Shown piece by piece: positions 45,491 through 54,694 of a stretch of DNA of 64,000 nucleotides; within the stretch, counting starts at the first letter, position 1; every line of letters begins with the position of its first letter. The notes under the pieces were generated by a model that made no database searches, was not told the origin of the DNA, and saw only the letters and a list, made by a program, of their open reading frames with translations. The translations under genes and the position numbers were made by a program. The DNA comes from an uncultured Lachnospiraceae bacterium (lineage in GTDB: Bacteria; Bacillota; Clostridia; Lachnospirales; Lachnospiraceae), in assembly GCA_910578645.1 (NCBI GenBank), contig CAJTQI010000007.1, forward strand, positions 133,421-197,420, in the 5' to 3' direction.

Positions 45491-47236
45491 ATGATTTCTA
45501 TTTGCTCTGCTTATAATGCGTTTGTTTTTAGGTACTCTATAATATGTCTTATCTTCTATATTACAAAAGTAAAAATTCATAAATCCACAATAAACCATTA
45601 ACTTCTCTTTATTTATATTGTGCGAAATTGGTTTTTTCACATTCCTGTTTGAAAACAATTTAATATTCATAAACTCACCTTGCAATTCAGCCTCCCAATA
45701 GCCTTTCTCCCAATCAATAAGTCTAACTGGTTTATAACTGTCTAAATGATTTCTCTCAAATTCTTTTTCCTTTTTCGCATAATATGTAATTACTGTTTTT
45801 CCTATATCAAACAACGTTTCCCGTTTATCATCCACTAAATCATCTTCTTCAAGTATCAGATTAACCATATCATATTTCCTTTTCCCTTTTTCTAAGGAGA
45901 CAATATCTATTACCATATCTTCATATTTTTTAATTACCCTAAAATAATCGTCATAATTATTACTATTGGCACTACTGTTAATAAAGCTAACACTTGCATT
46001 ATATATTATATAACTCGTCCTACTAAAGATTTTGACATATGCTTTATTATCCAATTCTTGCAAAAACCTCTCAGATTCTTTGTCATAAATCCCATCACTT
46101 TCTTCTGCTTTATCAATCCTATAACTAAGCGAATAGAATAAATGATCTAACAATCTCTGTTCTATAATTTCTAAATCTTTCGACAAATTTCCTTGTTGAA
46201 TATTGATATTATACCGAAATTTTATCATTTCTTGTAACATTTTCTGTGTTACCAAGCACATACCAAATCCTATTTCTTTATCTCCTGACTTATCTTTTCT
46301 AAAAACATAATCATCATTTATAATTGTGTCGAGAATTGCATGAATCTCACAAGCATTAGCTTTAAAGAGCTTATGTATATCGTTTCTTTTTAACCATCCC
46401 AAATATTCAGAATATATTGATAAACGGAATGTATCATTTTCTGATTCCAAATTTTCTAATTCCCAAAATTCTTCCAATGCTTTTTTATCAAAATATGAGC
46501 ATATTTTAGCATCTTCTATATCATGATATCCTGTATCAAATATATCCAAACGACAATTTTTAGCTCTTTTGTTAATTTTTCGCGAAGTAAAATAGGATAT
46601 ATTCTTTAACAATGATATACCGTCACATATTGGATATTTCTTATTTTTCTTTCCATCTAATGTTAAACAATTATCTACATCCGTCTTTGTATTAAATATC
46701 TCCGTTATTACTTCATACATTAATGAATTAAAATCGGAGAGATCATATTCACCTTCATAAAATTTGCTGTGATTATTATTTTCTTTCTTTTTCCCATTCT
46801 CATAACCTGTATACTTTTCTTTAGACAATAATTTTTTCTTCTTTTTGTAAAGAAGCTTATTCAAACAAGAAAATTGAAAAGTCACTGTTGAATCTAAAGA
46901 ATTTAACCACTGATCTTTCTGTCTCTCTTTCTCATTTTCTTTTTCCTTCTCTAAAATCAATTCCGTATCTAATACATTATCCATATTTGACATCCGACGT
47001 TCTTTATATCTTTCATCAGCTCTGTATGTCCGCTTATCATCTAAATTTCTTTCTTTAAACAATTCATCCAAAGCACCTTTATCACCAGATTGTACACGCA
47101 TATAAATCTGATATAGCTTTTCTAACTCTTCCTTATTATCTAGTTCCTTAATGTATTTATCTACGTTATTCAATAATCTTTCTACCTCCACAAAATTTTT
47201 CACCACAAATAACAAATGCTCATTTACAGTTTCCAC
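45464..47236 (-). CDS. Large element protein of unknown function, weak sigma-factor resemblance
   Basis: The 590-residue protein begins with GTG at 47236 behind AGAGAAG. Residues 40-60 (YMRVQSGDKGALDELF) recall sigma region 2 entry motifs. The segment DLSDFNSLMYEVITEIFNTK, followed by DGISLLKNISYFTSRKINKR, also has a sigma-like flavour. No region 4 HTH is obvious. Lys/Glu-rich linkers separate compact parts. It lies directly after the helicase gene. Other readings, such as a phage structural or DNA-metabolism protein, remain open. Confidence 0.5.
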   Translation of the reverse strand: METVNEHLLFVVKNFVEVERLLNNVDKYIKELDNKEELEKLYQIYMRVQSGDKGALDELFKERNLDDKRTYRADERYKERRMSNMDNVLDTELILEKEKENEKERQKDQWLNSLDSTVTFQFSCLNKLLYKKKKKLLSKEKYTGYENGKKKENNNHSKFYEGEYDLSDFNSLMYEVITEIFNTKTDVDNCLTLDGKKNKKYPICDGISLLKNISYFTSRKINKRAKNCRLDIFDTGYHDIEDAKICSYFDKKALEEFWELENLESENDTFRLSIYSEYLGWLKRNDIHKLFKANACEIHAILDTIINDDYVFRKDKSGDKEIGFGMCLVTQKMLQEMIKFRYNINIQQGNLSKDLEIIEQRLLDHLFYSLSYRIDKAEESDGIYDKESERFLQELDNKAYVKIFSRTSYIIYNASVSFINSSANSNNYDDYFRVIKKYEDMVIDIVSLEKGKRKYDMVNLILEEDDLVDDKRETLFDIGKTVITYYAKKEKEFERNHLDSYKPVRLIDWEKGYWEAELQGEFMNIKLFSNRNVKKPISHNINKEKLMVYCGFMNFYFCNIEDKTYYRVPKNKRIISRANRNHEFFIYNVG

Positions 47237-47358
47237 TTATTACTTCTCTATTTGGAATCGAATCCACCACAAGATTTCCGTTTACCAATACGCCACTTAA
47301 GAAGATATAAGCCAAATCGGAGAGACTTTGTTGGTTGTCTGCTCCGAAATGGCTTGTC
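47222..47358 (-). other. Structured leader with hairpin and tRNA-like segment
   Basis: Between the helicase stop and the next start, the minus strand first forms a hairpin of two 6-bp blocks (AAGCCA/TGGCTT and TCGGAG/CTCCGA) around a 19-nt loop. A 12-bp imperfect outer stem (CTTATATCTTCT/AGAAGTAATAAG) then encloses D-loop-like TATTGGTAAACGG and T-loop-like TGGATTCGATTCCA. It has no proper anticodon arm and no CCA, so I do not call it a tRNA. Confidence 0.4.
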
Positions 47359-47369
47359 CTATATATACA

Positions 47370-49634
47370 TCAGCTTACTTTATTGTCTTCTAAATACTTT
47401 TTTACTTCTTCATCCGTTGCATAGTAAAACATGAAACGTCCTTTATATGGGGTAGTGACTTTGCCTGAAAGATGATTAAGTATTGAGTAAAATGCCGATT
47501 TATCATTCTTCGTAACATTAAATTCAATATATAATGCCTTTGCCGCTTCAGTAATCGACGAATAGATGTTTGCTTGTTTATTTCGCAAATCAATAATCTT
47601 TATAGTTTTCTCATGTTTACAGATGATCCTTCTAAAGATACTTAACTGTTCTTTCGAAAAACTGCTCTTATGGCTGTAATACCATTTGTACAAATCAACT
47701 CCTTTATATATACGATTTTTTTTACTTAACACTATGCCTTCACTTAACGCTTGTTGTGCTAAATGAAGTTTGTCATCATATCGCTTTTGGGATTTTCTAA
47801 CTGTAACATCTATACCAAGACTGCCTAATTTTCTTACTTGTTCATCCGTTAATTTACCAATCTTATAATCGTAAGTTAATAAATTATATATGTGTCCTAT
47901 TTTATATTCACCTATTACATCATTGTTTTTTATATCAACATGACCATATTTTTGTTTATAAATCAAAGCCATGCTATAAAACTCATCAAACCTACTAACT
48001 TTTTCATCGAATAAAGTAGGTATCATTCTTAGTAAATTTTGTTTCCATTGTGGATAATTTGACATATAATTCTTATAATTATATATCCTTCCTATTAATT
48101 CTCTTTCTTCTTTATTTTCACTACATATACTAGGTAGCCTGTCGTTTTTCTCGTAAAATGCAATACAGTCAAACACATTCTTTTCAAATCTATATTTGAG
48201 AACATCCCATATAAAATTATTCTCATCAAGTAATTGCTTTCGTTCTTCTTGTAACACACCATTATCTAAATTGCTTCTTTGATTCTTGCACCAATTATTC
48301 AATTTTTTATATTCTTCTGTTTTCGGCACATCACCATGACCATTTTCTTTATAAAATTTGCAATATTCTTGGAACATTACATCCCAATTACCTTCCAACC
48401 TCCCCTCAATCTCCTTAAATCCACTAACCACATCCATAAAGTAATCCATTACAATGAATTCATCCACATTAAATCCCACTTCATAATCCTTATCTTCTTT
48501 TTTGCATTCTTTCTTCCGCTTTTCAATCTCTCCCCTCAATTCACCTGGAAAACTAAGATCAGTAGCATCAGAAATAAACTGGCTATTTGCAACCAGATCA
48601 AATATCAACGGAATAGTTTTCTTTCCACAAGCAAATGCGCGTCCAATCATCTGAAAATACATATTCGCACTAATTGTCTCCCTAAGCATGATTACACCGT
48701 CAATATCGCCATGAATTCCCTCCACTAACATTGCAACGGATAGACACAACTTGATTCCATCACCTTTATCTTCTTTAAACGCCTGAAATTCTTTATCCCT
48801 ATCAGTATTTTGGGTATGCACTTCATACAATCGGACAGTGAATCCAGCATCAAGGAGCCATTTTTCTATTACAGGTTTCATTGTTCTTAAATGTGTAGTA
48901 TTTTTTAGGAACACAACAAACTTCTCATTGCCGCTTACTATATATTTCTTAAAAATATCAGACACGCCATCTCCCTTATCCAAATTCTCTTTTAATATTT
49001 TCAATTCCTTTAGCAGCTCTTTCTTCTCTTCATCACTGTTGCAACTTTTCGCGATCTTCTTATTTAGGCTCTCTGTGTCCTTCTCATACGAATAAACGCC
49101 GCAAACGTATCTAGCCATAGGAAGAATGCCATCAAGAATCGCCTGAGATAGACTCATATCACAAGCTAAATTTCCACCAAATAATTCTTCAGCTACATTC
49201 CTACATTTATCCAGATATCGAATAGGAGTTGCTGACAATCCTAATACTTTTGCATCAGGATACATTTCTAACAATCTCATAATCCCTTTTGACCATTCCT
49301 TTGCTAATGCTCTATGCATTTCATCAAGTAAAATATAATCAGGTTGCAATCCTTCCATAGTTTCTTGTTTCATTTTTGGCATATTACAATAAATATTGCA
49401 TTCCACTCTTTCCAGCATCTTTTCATTCAGTTTCAATTTAAACTGATCATTGATTTTATGACTTGTGGATAAAACAAAAAATCTACTGTCTGGGTTTTCT
49501 TCAATCAGTTTAGACATTAACAGACTTTTGCCACTTCCTGTTGGCTGAACAACCGCCACCCTTTGAATCCCTTCGCCATACATATGGCAAATATTTTCGT
49601 AAGTCTTTTGATTATGTTCGTGTAACTGTTCCAT
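47370..49634 (-). CDS. SF2 DEAD/DEAH-type helicase with helicase-associated repeats
   Basis: The 754-residue protein has Walker A PTGSGKSLL near residue 30, DEMH (motif II), LSATPIR (motif III), and QMIGRAFACGKK (motif VI). The region after the core (YCKFYKENGHGDVPKTEEYK, LNNWCKNQRSNL) matches helicase-associated (HA) repeats, typical of plasmid and phage SF2 enzymes. The last 60 residues (SSITEAAKAL, YKGRFMFYYAT) resemble NUMOD-type DNA-binding repeats of homing nucleases. The ATG at 49634 has GGAGG at 9 nt. It probably translocates on DNA; the role in the element is unknown. Confidence 0.82.
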   Translation of the reverse strand: MEQLHEHNQKTYENICHMYGEGIQRVAVVQPTGSGKSLLMSKLIEENPDSRFFVLSTSHKINDQFKLKLNEKMLERVECNIYCNMPKMKQETMEGLQPDYILLDEMHRALAKEWSKGIMRLLEMYPDAKVLGLSATPIRYLDKCRNVAEELFGGNLACDMSLSQAILDGILPMARYVCGVYSYEKDTESLNKKIAKSCNSDEEKKELLKELKILKENLDKGDGVSDIFKKYIVSGNEKFVVFLKNTTHLRTMKPVIEKWLLDAGFTVRLYEVHTQNTDRDKEFQAFKEDKGDGIKLCLSVAMLVEGIHGDIDGVIMLRETISANMYFQMIGRAFACGKKTIPLIFDLVANSQFISDATDLSFPGELRGEIEKRKKECKKEDKDYEVGFNVDEFIVMDYFMDVVSGFKEIEGRLEGNWDVMFQEYCKFYKENGHGDVPKTEEYKKLNNWCKNQRSNLDNGVLQEERKQLLDENNFIWDVLKYRFEKNVFDCIAFYEKNDRLPSICSENKEERELIGRIYNYKNYMSNYPQWKQNLLRMIPTLFDEKVSRFDEFYSMALIYKQKYGHVDIKNNDVIGEYKIGHIYNLLTYDYKIGKLTDEQVRKLGSLGIDVTVRKSQKRYDDKLHLAQQALSEGIVLSKKNRIYKGVDLYKWYYSHKSSFSKEQLSIFRRIICKHEKTIKIIDLRNKQANIYSSITEAAKALYIEFNVTKNDKSAFYSILNHLSGKVTTPYKGRFMFYYATDEEVKKYLEDNKVS

Positions 49635-49973
49635 AACTCCAATCCTCCAATTCATAAATTTATCTTCCTACCCTATATTTCTCCATCCACCCACTTCTCT
49701 CAACTTTTTCTCAAACTTGCAAAAAACACATACAACCTCAAAACCACTCATGGAAATTTCATATTTTCCACAAAATCACAACCAAAATCCAAAAAACCGT
49801 AACAAAAACAAACCTAAAGCAATCCCAATTCTGAAACTGCTCTAAATCAGCCCGTCAATATACTTACAATCACTATTAAATTTTCACTAACTAATGGAAT
49901 TTTTGAATCTGTGTGTTGTATGTTAATTGTTAAAATTTTCGGATATCACTTTTTTTCACATCCAAATGTAAAA
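49635..49973. other. AT-rich intergenic stretch, nothing recognised
   Basis: About 340 bp upstream of the helicase gene and downstream of the small gene at 49974. It is poor in G on the plus strand and shows no open frame, hairpin series or repeats that I can support. It presumably holds the helicase promoter. Confidence 0.4.
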
Positions 49974-50111
49974 TCACCATACTGCCACATATAATGATTT
50001 TACGCCACCAGCCAAGAACATATGTTCTACATCTGTAATCATACCGAATATATGTTCGTATGTCAAAGGTAAAAAATACCAGCCATCATTTTTAATTTTG
50101 ATCGCTGGCAT
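49974..50111 (-). CDS. Possible 45-residue protein
   Basis: It starts 7 bp after the stop of the DUF5677-like gene and reads MPAIKIKNDGWYFLPLTYEH at its beginning, with an aromatic end. The composition is protein-like, but the ribosome-binding site is weak and there is no recognisable motif. It may be a real co-translated small gene. Confidence 0.35.
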   Translation of the reverse strand: MPAIKIKNDGWYFLPLTYEHIFGMITDVEHMFLAGGVKSLYVAVW

Positions 50112-50118
50112 AAATCTT

Positions 50119-51081
50119 TTACTGATTATTTTTAATATCATTTGTATAATTTTCAACCGCTTTATAATACTCTATAATTTTCTCAATCCATTTATGGAAA
50201 GTTACCATTGCAAGTATACTATCACCATGAGAATAAATTGTGAAAAAATTAGCAGTTATCTGTGATAATGAAATAGCTGATTGTATTGCCGATATTGTCA
50301 TACCAAAATCAGTCCTACCAACTGGTAAACTATAAGAAGTATCTCCACCCAATCTATACATTGTACCTTGAGGCGATGCATGAACCAATTGATTGACAAA
50401 ATTATATTCCTTTTTCCATTCTTTTGTTGCTAACTCACAATTATCTTGTATTGCAGAAAAAGTAATATATTTTCTATTATAGTCTTTAAAACAATCTGCT
50501 TCTCTCGCCCATTCGTACCTATCATCAGTATTCGCTGATTTTATAAAAGCCTTAGCAACATTCTCACCATATTTTTTTATAAAAGCTGACATGATACTTA
50601 ATTCATATAATGAGCGCCATCTAGCATAGGCTCCATCAGCAAATCCATTTTTATTTAAGCAAACTATTTCCAAATATATCTGTAATGCTCTACCATGTAT
50701 GTATCTTAATGCATGAAATAATTGACAAATATCCTGACCATATACTTCATTTACATAATCAGTGTATAATTCCGCAGATTCTAAAACACATATATACATT
50801 GCATCAGACGCAACAAAAGCTTTACACCACTTTTGATTCTGTCTTGCCAAAAATATATCTGCATATGCCCTTTCTTCAAGAACTTTTTCATACATTATAT
50901 TTTCGATTGTTTCAAGAGAATCATCAGACGCTTTCTCAATGAGATTTTTATATGCTGTTGATATATTATCCTGACTCAATCTTTCATCGAGTTTTTCGTC
51001 TGGAACACCATTTCTAACTTCTTCTATAACAACTTCTTCTATAACTTGTTCCATAATATCATGCATTAAGTCTCTTGCCAT
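50119..51081 (-). CDS. DUF5677-like protein
   Basis: The 320-residue helical protein shows the family features: an acidic amphipathic N-terminus (EQVIEEVVIEEVRNG), CLNKNGFADGAYARWRSLYE in the middle and NQLVHASPQGTMYRLGG later. Function is unknown. Members often occur on mobile elements and in defence-type neighbourhoods. The next plus-strand genes encode Uma2 and DUF4062 proteins. Confidence 0.72.
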   Translation of the reverse strand: MARDLMHDIMEQVIEEVVIEEVRNGVPDEKLDERLSQDNISTAYKNLIEKASDDSLETIENIMYEKVLEERAYADIFLARQNQKWCKAFVASDAMYICVLESAELYTDYVNEVYGQDICQLFHALRYIHGRALQIYLEIVCLNKNGFADGAYARWRSLYELSIMSAFIKKYGENVAKAFIKSANTDDRYEWAREADCFKDYNRKYITFSAIQDNCELATKEWKKEYNFVNQLVHASPQGTMYRLGGDTSYSLPVGRTDFGMTISAIQSAISLSQITANFFTIYSHGDSILAMVTFHKWIEKIIEYYKAVENYTNDIKNNQ

Positions 51082-51379
51082 ATATTCTCCCGCATGGATT
51101 CAATAATATTATATCCACTACTACTCTTCTCAAATATTATTCCGATCTATCTCATTTTCATATTGAGATATTTTACGTCCAAGCACATTCCCACACTCAT
51201 TCCAAAACCATATACCACCAATTACTATATCCGTTTCCTCTTCCTATACATCTTTTTTATAAACTTTTTGTTCTAAAGAAATATTTTTACTTTGATATTT
51301 TGGACAATACCTAGGATTTTGAATAGTAAATATGTTTTTGCGTATATTTTAAAAAATGATATTTTATTCAATAGCCTAA

Positions 51380-51910
51380 TTATTTATCTTTCATACCTTT
51401 TAATTTAGCAATAATCTCAACAATGTCCGTTTTATATTCATTACTATTAGTTATAACATTTAAATCATGCTCAAAAACGCTATAACTATCTCTATATTGC
51501 TGTTCATAAATTCCAGGTAAAGCAGGATTTATTGATGGAAAATTGTTATGTAAGCTGCGAACATTAAAAAAATACATTTTATTATTATCTAATTTTTTGA
51601 CATTCTCATAAAAATTATTTACCGTCATAATTTCATCTTCGGTCATTTTATCCTTTAATTCACTTAGTACAGCAATATAATCAAAGGGACTAAAATAGCT
51701 CATAGGAAAAATTTCATTTTCCCCAGCGTTATCAACTACTTTTTTATCTTTATCAATATCTGTTTTAGTTTGCCGCAAATTCAAATACAAATATAAAGCA
51801 TTCTTTCTAACTGCACTTTCATTTTTCCTCTTTTGCACAAATAAAGTACCTAAAACTGTTAAAATTGAAGTAATGATTGCAACTACTATTGATGATAATA
51901 AATTAGTCAT
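51380..51910 (-). CDS. Single-pass membrane protein of unknown function
   Basis: The 176-residue protein has one N-terminal membrane segment (SIVVAIITSILTVLGTLFV), then a basic stretch and a soluble helical domain. No family was recognised. The layout suits an anchored cytosolic sensor or accessory protein. It is transcribed toward the DUF5677-like gene. Confidence 0.55.
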   Translation of the reverse strand: MTNLLSSIVVAIITSILTVLGTLFVQKRKNESAVRKNALYLYLNLRQTKTDIDKDKKVVDNAGENEIFPMSYFSPFDYIAVLSELKDKMTEDEIMTVNNFYENVKKLDNNKMYFFNVRSLHNNFPSINPALPGIYEQQYRDSYSVFEHDLNVITNSNEYKTDIVEIIAKLKGMKDK

Positions 51911-51970
51911 GAAATCCCTCTACACTCTTATATTTTCTATAATATTACCATATCACCCATCAACACACAA

Positions 51971-52270
51971 TCACCAAACTACATAACATACTATTTCACC
52001 AGTATCTAATAATTCCTTCATTGAATCTGTTAGATTACGTTCTATGCGTAATGCTCTTTGAAGATTACGTTTAGATATATTAAGTTCTTTGGCGATTTCA
52101 TCAAGAGTAGAAGTGCCATTTTGGCATATCTTCTTTCTTCCATTACCCATTTCTCCATGTTTATATCCTTTTAACTCAACATAAGTTTCTAATGCCTTCC
52201 TATCTTTAGCGGGATCATTCTTTCGCCGACCAAAATCTTGTCTCTCAATCAAGAACATAGTATAATACAA
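51971..52270 (-). pseudogene. ParB-like fragment with HTH
   Basis: The 99-residue frame has TLDEIAKELNISKRNLQRAL and ends KELLDTGEIVCYVVW. This matches the C-terminal part of ParB-like/chromosome-partition or methylase-associated proteins that carry the HTH and the 'LLxxGEI' segment. The N-terminal nuclease/ParB domain is absent, and the Uma2 promoter runs through its 5' end. It looks like a remnant. A short functional HTH protein is the alternative. Confidence 0.45.
52238..52266 (+). promoter_or_regulatory. Promoter of the Uma2-like gene
   Basis: TTGTCT at 52238-52243 and a perfect TATAAT at 52261-52266 with a 17-bp spacer lie about 40 bp upstream of the ATG at 52307. Confidence 0.75.
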
Positions 52271-52306
52271 ATACCTATTAACCCAAAATAACCAGGAGGT
52301 AACCCA

Positions 52307-52807
52307 ATGAATACCCTACCTATAGAAGACATGAGCAAAACTTACCTTGAACATTCCATGGTAATCCACAATTTTGTTATCAAAATAGGCAGCCAGATCA
52401 AAGACAGCCTATGCCGTGTTTTTGGTGACAGTGTTCAATACCAATGGCGTGAAAACGATGATAAAGTAGTCATACCCGATGTATCTATCATTTGTAACAT
52501 GCGTGACAGAAAAAATGTTTCATTTACCGGTATTCCTCGTTTCGTCATGGAAGTCTTGTCCGATTCCACTGAGGAATATGACCGGAATGAAAAAATGAAG
52601 ATATACTGCAAAGTAGGCATCTCTGAATACTGGATTGCAGACTGGCGCAAAAAACAGGTTGAAATCTATATGTTTGACTGGAAAGATGACGATACAGCTT
52701 ATCCATATCTCTATAAAACTGTCACAGAAAATAACAAGGATGATTTACAGCTTGTCATGTTCCCTAACTTTAAGATTACGTTTGATGAACTCTTTGACAT
52801 TGAATAA
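52307..52807 (+). CDS. Uma2 family (PD-(D/E)XK-fold) putative nuclease
   Basis: The 166-residue protein has the nuclease-like core VVIPDVSIICNMRDRKN, then PRFVMEVLSDSTEEYDRNEK and KVGISEYWIADWRKKQVEIY, giving the Asp, Glu and further acidic residues of the fold. Uma2 proteins are widespread and of unclear function; nuclease activity is inferred. AGGAGGT lies 7 nt before the ATG. It is followed by a strong terminator. Confidence 0.85.
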   Translation: MNTLPIEDMSKTYLEHSMVIHNFVIKIGSQIKDSLCRVFGDSVQYQWRENDDKVVIPDVSIICNMRDRKNVSFTGIPRFVMEVLSDSTEEYDRNEKMKIYCKVGISEYWIADWRKKQVEIYMFDWKDDDTAYPYLYKTVTENNKDDLQLVMFPNFKITFDELFDIE

Positions 52808-52814
52808 ATAAATT

Positions 52815-52848
52815 AAGCCCTTCTGATTATTGCCAGAGGGGCTTTTTT
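52815..52848 (+). terminator. Terminator after the Uma2-like gene
   Basis: An 11-bp stem (AAGCCCTTCTG/CAGAGGGGCTT) is followed by TTTTTT. Confidence 0.85.
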
Positions 52849-52980
52849 AACCTATCTTAATCTGAATCTTCCAACTATTGAAAGAAGGATTTCATTGACA
52901 AAATATTTATTTCAACTCTCTATTCACTTTACAAAACAATCATAGTATAATTTGCTTATATCGCAAAAGGAGCCTTTACT

Positions 52981-53790
52981 ATGAATAAAAAATTACAAGT
53001 TTTTGTTTCATCAACATATACCGATCTCATTGAAGAACGTCAAGCCGCCGTACAAGCAATTCTTGATGCTGGTCATATTCCTGCTGGTATGGAACTCTTT
53101 AAAGCTGGTAATGAATCACAATTAAAGACAATTTATAAATGGATTGATGAATCCGATGTATATATGCTTATTCTCGGTGGCCGCTATGGTTCTATTGAAT
53201 CAAAATCAGGTAAAAGTTATACTCAGCTTGAATATGAATATGCTTTGAGTAAAGATATCCCTGTTTTTGCTGTTGTGTTAAGCGAATCATTCTTGACTAC
53301 CAAAATAAATTTAATGGGATTATCTGATGTTATGGAGCAAAAAGCACCTGATAAATATCAATCTTTTAAATCATTGGTTATGTCAAAAAATATCAGAGAA
53401 GTTGATGACTGTAAGGATATTAAAATCACTATACATTCAACGCTTAACGAATTTATAAACGAATACAATTTAGATGGATGGGTAAAGGGCAGCTTATATG
53501 AAGACAATATAGAAAAATTTATTTCATTGTACACATTTTTTAATAACTATTTAATTTATCCTTCTAAAAGAATGAACGCAAATATTTTCTTGATAGAATA
53601 TATAAATCAATTTATCCATGGTGTTAGTGAACAATATTGTCCTGAAACATATGAGCATTTTACAAATATATATGTAATGAAAAATGTATTAAAACGAATA
53701 TTAAAGAACGATAAAGAAACAATACTTATCACAGATTTTGGACTTGCATATTTTAAATTCCTTTCATTTATTATGTCAAAACAAGATTAG
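52981..53790 (+). CDS. DUF4062 domain protein (TIR-like fold)
   Basis: The 269-residue protein opens with the DUF4062 signature KLQVFVSSTYTDLIEERQAA and continues ILGGRYGSIESKSGKSYTQL and YALSKDIPVFAVVL. This domain is a TIR/STIR relative found in signalling and defence proteins. The C-terminal 100 residues are helical and unassigned. AAGGAG precedes the ATG by 8 nt. It could be a single-gene defence or stress protein (inference). Confidence 0.78.
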   Translation: MNKKLQVFVSSTYTDLIEERQAAVQAILDAGHIPAGMELFKAGNESQLKTIYKWIDESDVYMLILGGRYGSIESKSGKSYTQLEYEYALSKDIPVFAVVLSESFLTTKINLMGLSDVMEQKAPDKYQSFKSLVMSKNIREVDDCKDIKITIHSTLNEFINEYNLDGWVKGSLYEDNIEKFISLYTFFNNYLIYPSKRMNANIFLIEYINQFIHGVSEQYCPETYEHFTNIYVMKNVLKRILKNDKETILITDFGLAYFKFLSFIMSKQD

Positions 53791-53832
53791 AAATGTAACA
53801 CTATAAAAGTCTTATTCTGCCATCCACAATAC

Positions 53833-53863
53833 AGTGCCTTTGAGGGTGTGGGTCAAAGGCACT
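53833..53863 (+). terminator. Hairpin after the DUF4062 gene
   Basis: A perfect 11-bp stem (AGTGCCTTTGA/TCAAAGGCACT) with a 9-nt loop. The T-run is short (ATTATTA), so it may be partly functional. It also separates convergent units. Confidence 0.6.
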
Positions 53864-53892
53864 ATTATTATCCCATCACCTATCTCCCATCA

Positions 53893-54078
53893 TCACTCAT
53901 TAACCAATCTGACCCTAAACTCTCTAAAATCTTCCACAGGAAATATCTCATTCTCTGGAACATCTGCAATAGATAAATCCGTTTGGGCGGCTTCTATAGT
54001 CAGATTCTTAAAGTCAATATCTGTGACTTTATAGATTTTATCTGCTACTGATAGAAATTTAATTTTTGTATCGTTAAT
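53893..54078 (-). CDS. Small protein with candidate ATT start, coupled to the AT-hook gene
   Basis: A 61-residue coding frame (KIKFLSVADKIYKVTDIDFK, ending EFRVRLVNE) has no ATG, GTG or TTG. Its best start is ATT at 54076-54078, which overlaps by 1 nt the TAA that would end the AT-hook gene if its TAG at 54173 were read through. That geometry suggests termination-reinitiation. The protein is acidic, beta-strand-like and unrecognised. It is too short to be obvious from standard gene finding. Confidence 0.5.
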   Translation of the reverse strand: MNDTKIKFLSVADKIYKVTDIDFKNLTIEAAQTDLSIADVPENEIFPVEDFREFRVRLVNE

Positions 54079-54172
54079 TATCTGTATCTTCTTTCAACCT
54101 CTCTTTCAATTCTTTCCTATCTTCACGAATCAAACGCTCAACTAATCGTGATCTTGTCTTATTATTCTCATT

Positions 54173-54499
54173 CTAAGCAAGTAAACATATTTCTTTGGCA
54201 AGGTTAATTATGTATTCATCTGCTTCTTGTTCGCTATAATATTGACACAAAAATTCATTTGTCCTTCCTAATTCTGTAAAGATTGTTTGCTTCCAATGTA
54301 TTTCATCCTTAAAAAGAAATTCAAAATTTTCAATGGAGTATTTTTCATGATACCGCTTGAGCACACCATATGAATATGTTTGATACCAGTGATTCTGCAA
54401 GTGCCTATTATCTGCCCTTTCTCCATTCCATATTTTTTTCAGTTCCACCATATGTCTCCTGTTAAATTTTAATGGTCTTCCTCTTTTTCTTTCTTCCAT
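54173..54499 (-). CDS. AT-hook protein of unknown function, possible TAG read-through to 54074
   Basis: The 108-residue protein begins with the AT-hook-like motif ERKRGRPLKFNRRHM. Its remainder is helical and aromatic (WYQTYSYGVLKRYHEKYS), so it is likely DNA-binding. After the TAG stop at 54173-54175 the same frame stays open for 32 codons with a strongly protein-like, charged sequence (LVERLIREDRKELKERLKED) to TAA at 54074. The read-through product would have about 141 residues and would end exactly at the start of the next small gene. Confidence 0.6.
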   Translation of the reverse strand: MEERKRGRPLKFNRRHMVELKKIWNGERADNRHLQNHWYQTYSYGVLKRYHEKYSIENFEFLFKDEIHWKQTIFTELGRTNEFLCQYYSEQEADEYIINLAKEICLLA

Positions 54500-54694
54500 A
54501 CGCTAACCTTTCTTTTTAGTAACCGTTACCAAAAATACATTTTTTCGATTTATTAAACCAATCGTTCCTAAATAATCCTACCGGCAGAGATAAGGCAACC
54601 CCCTCATAATTCTCTTTACCTGTCTAACTGACAGACCATATAATTTATTTCTTTTTTAACGTGCTTGCACCATAAGCACCATTTCCCAATCTTT

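Noticed and set aside
47216..47330. A functional tRNA gene on the minus strand
   Set aside because: D- and T-arm-like parts exist but the anticodon arm and a good acceptor stem do not, so it is kept only as a tRNA-like structure.
53834..54034. 66-codon plus-strand frame and extension of the DUF4062 gene past its TAG
   Set aside because: A perfect hairpin follows the DUF4062 stop, and the opposite strand carries a better coding frame.
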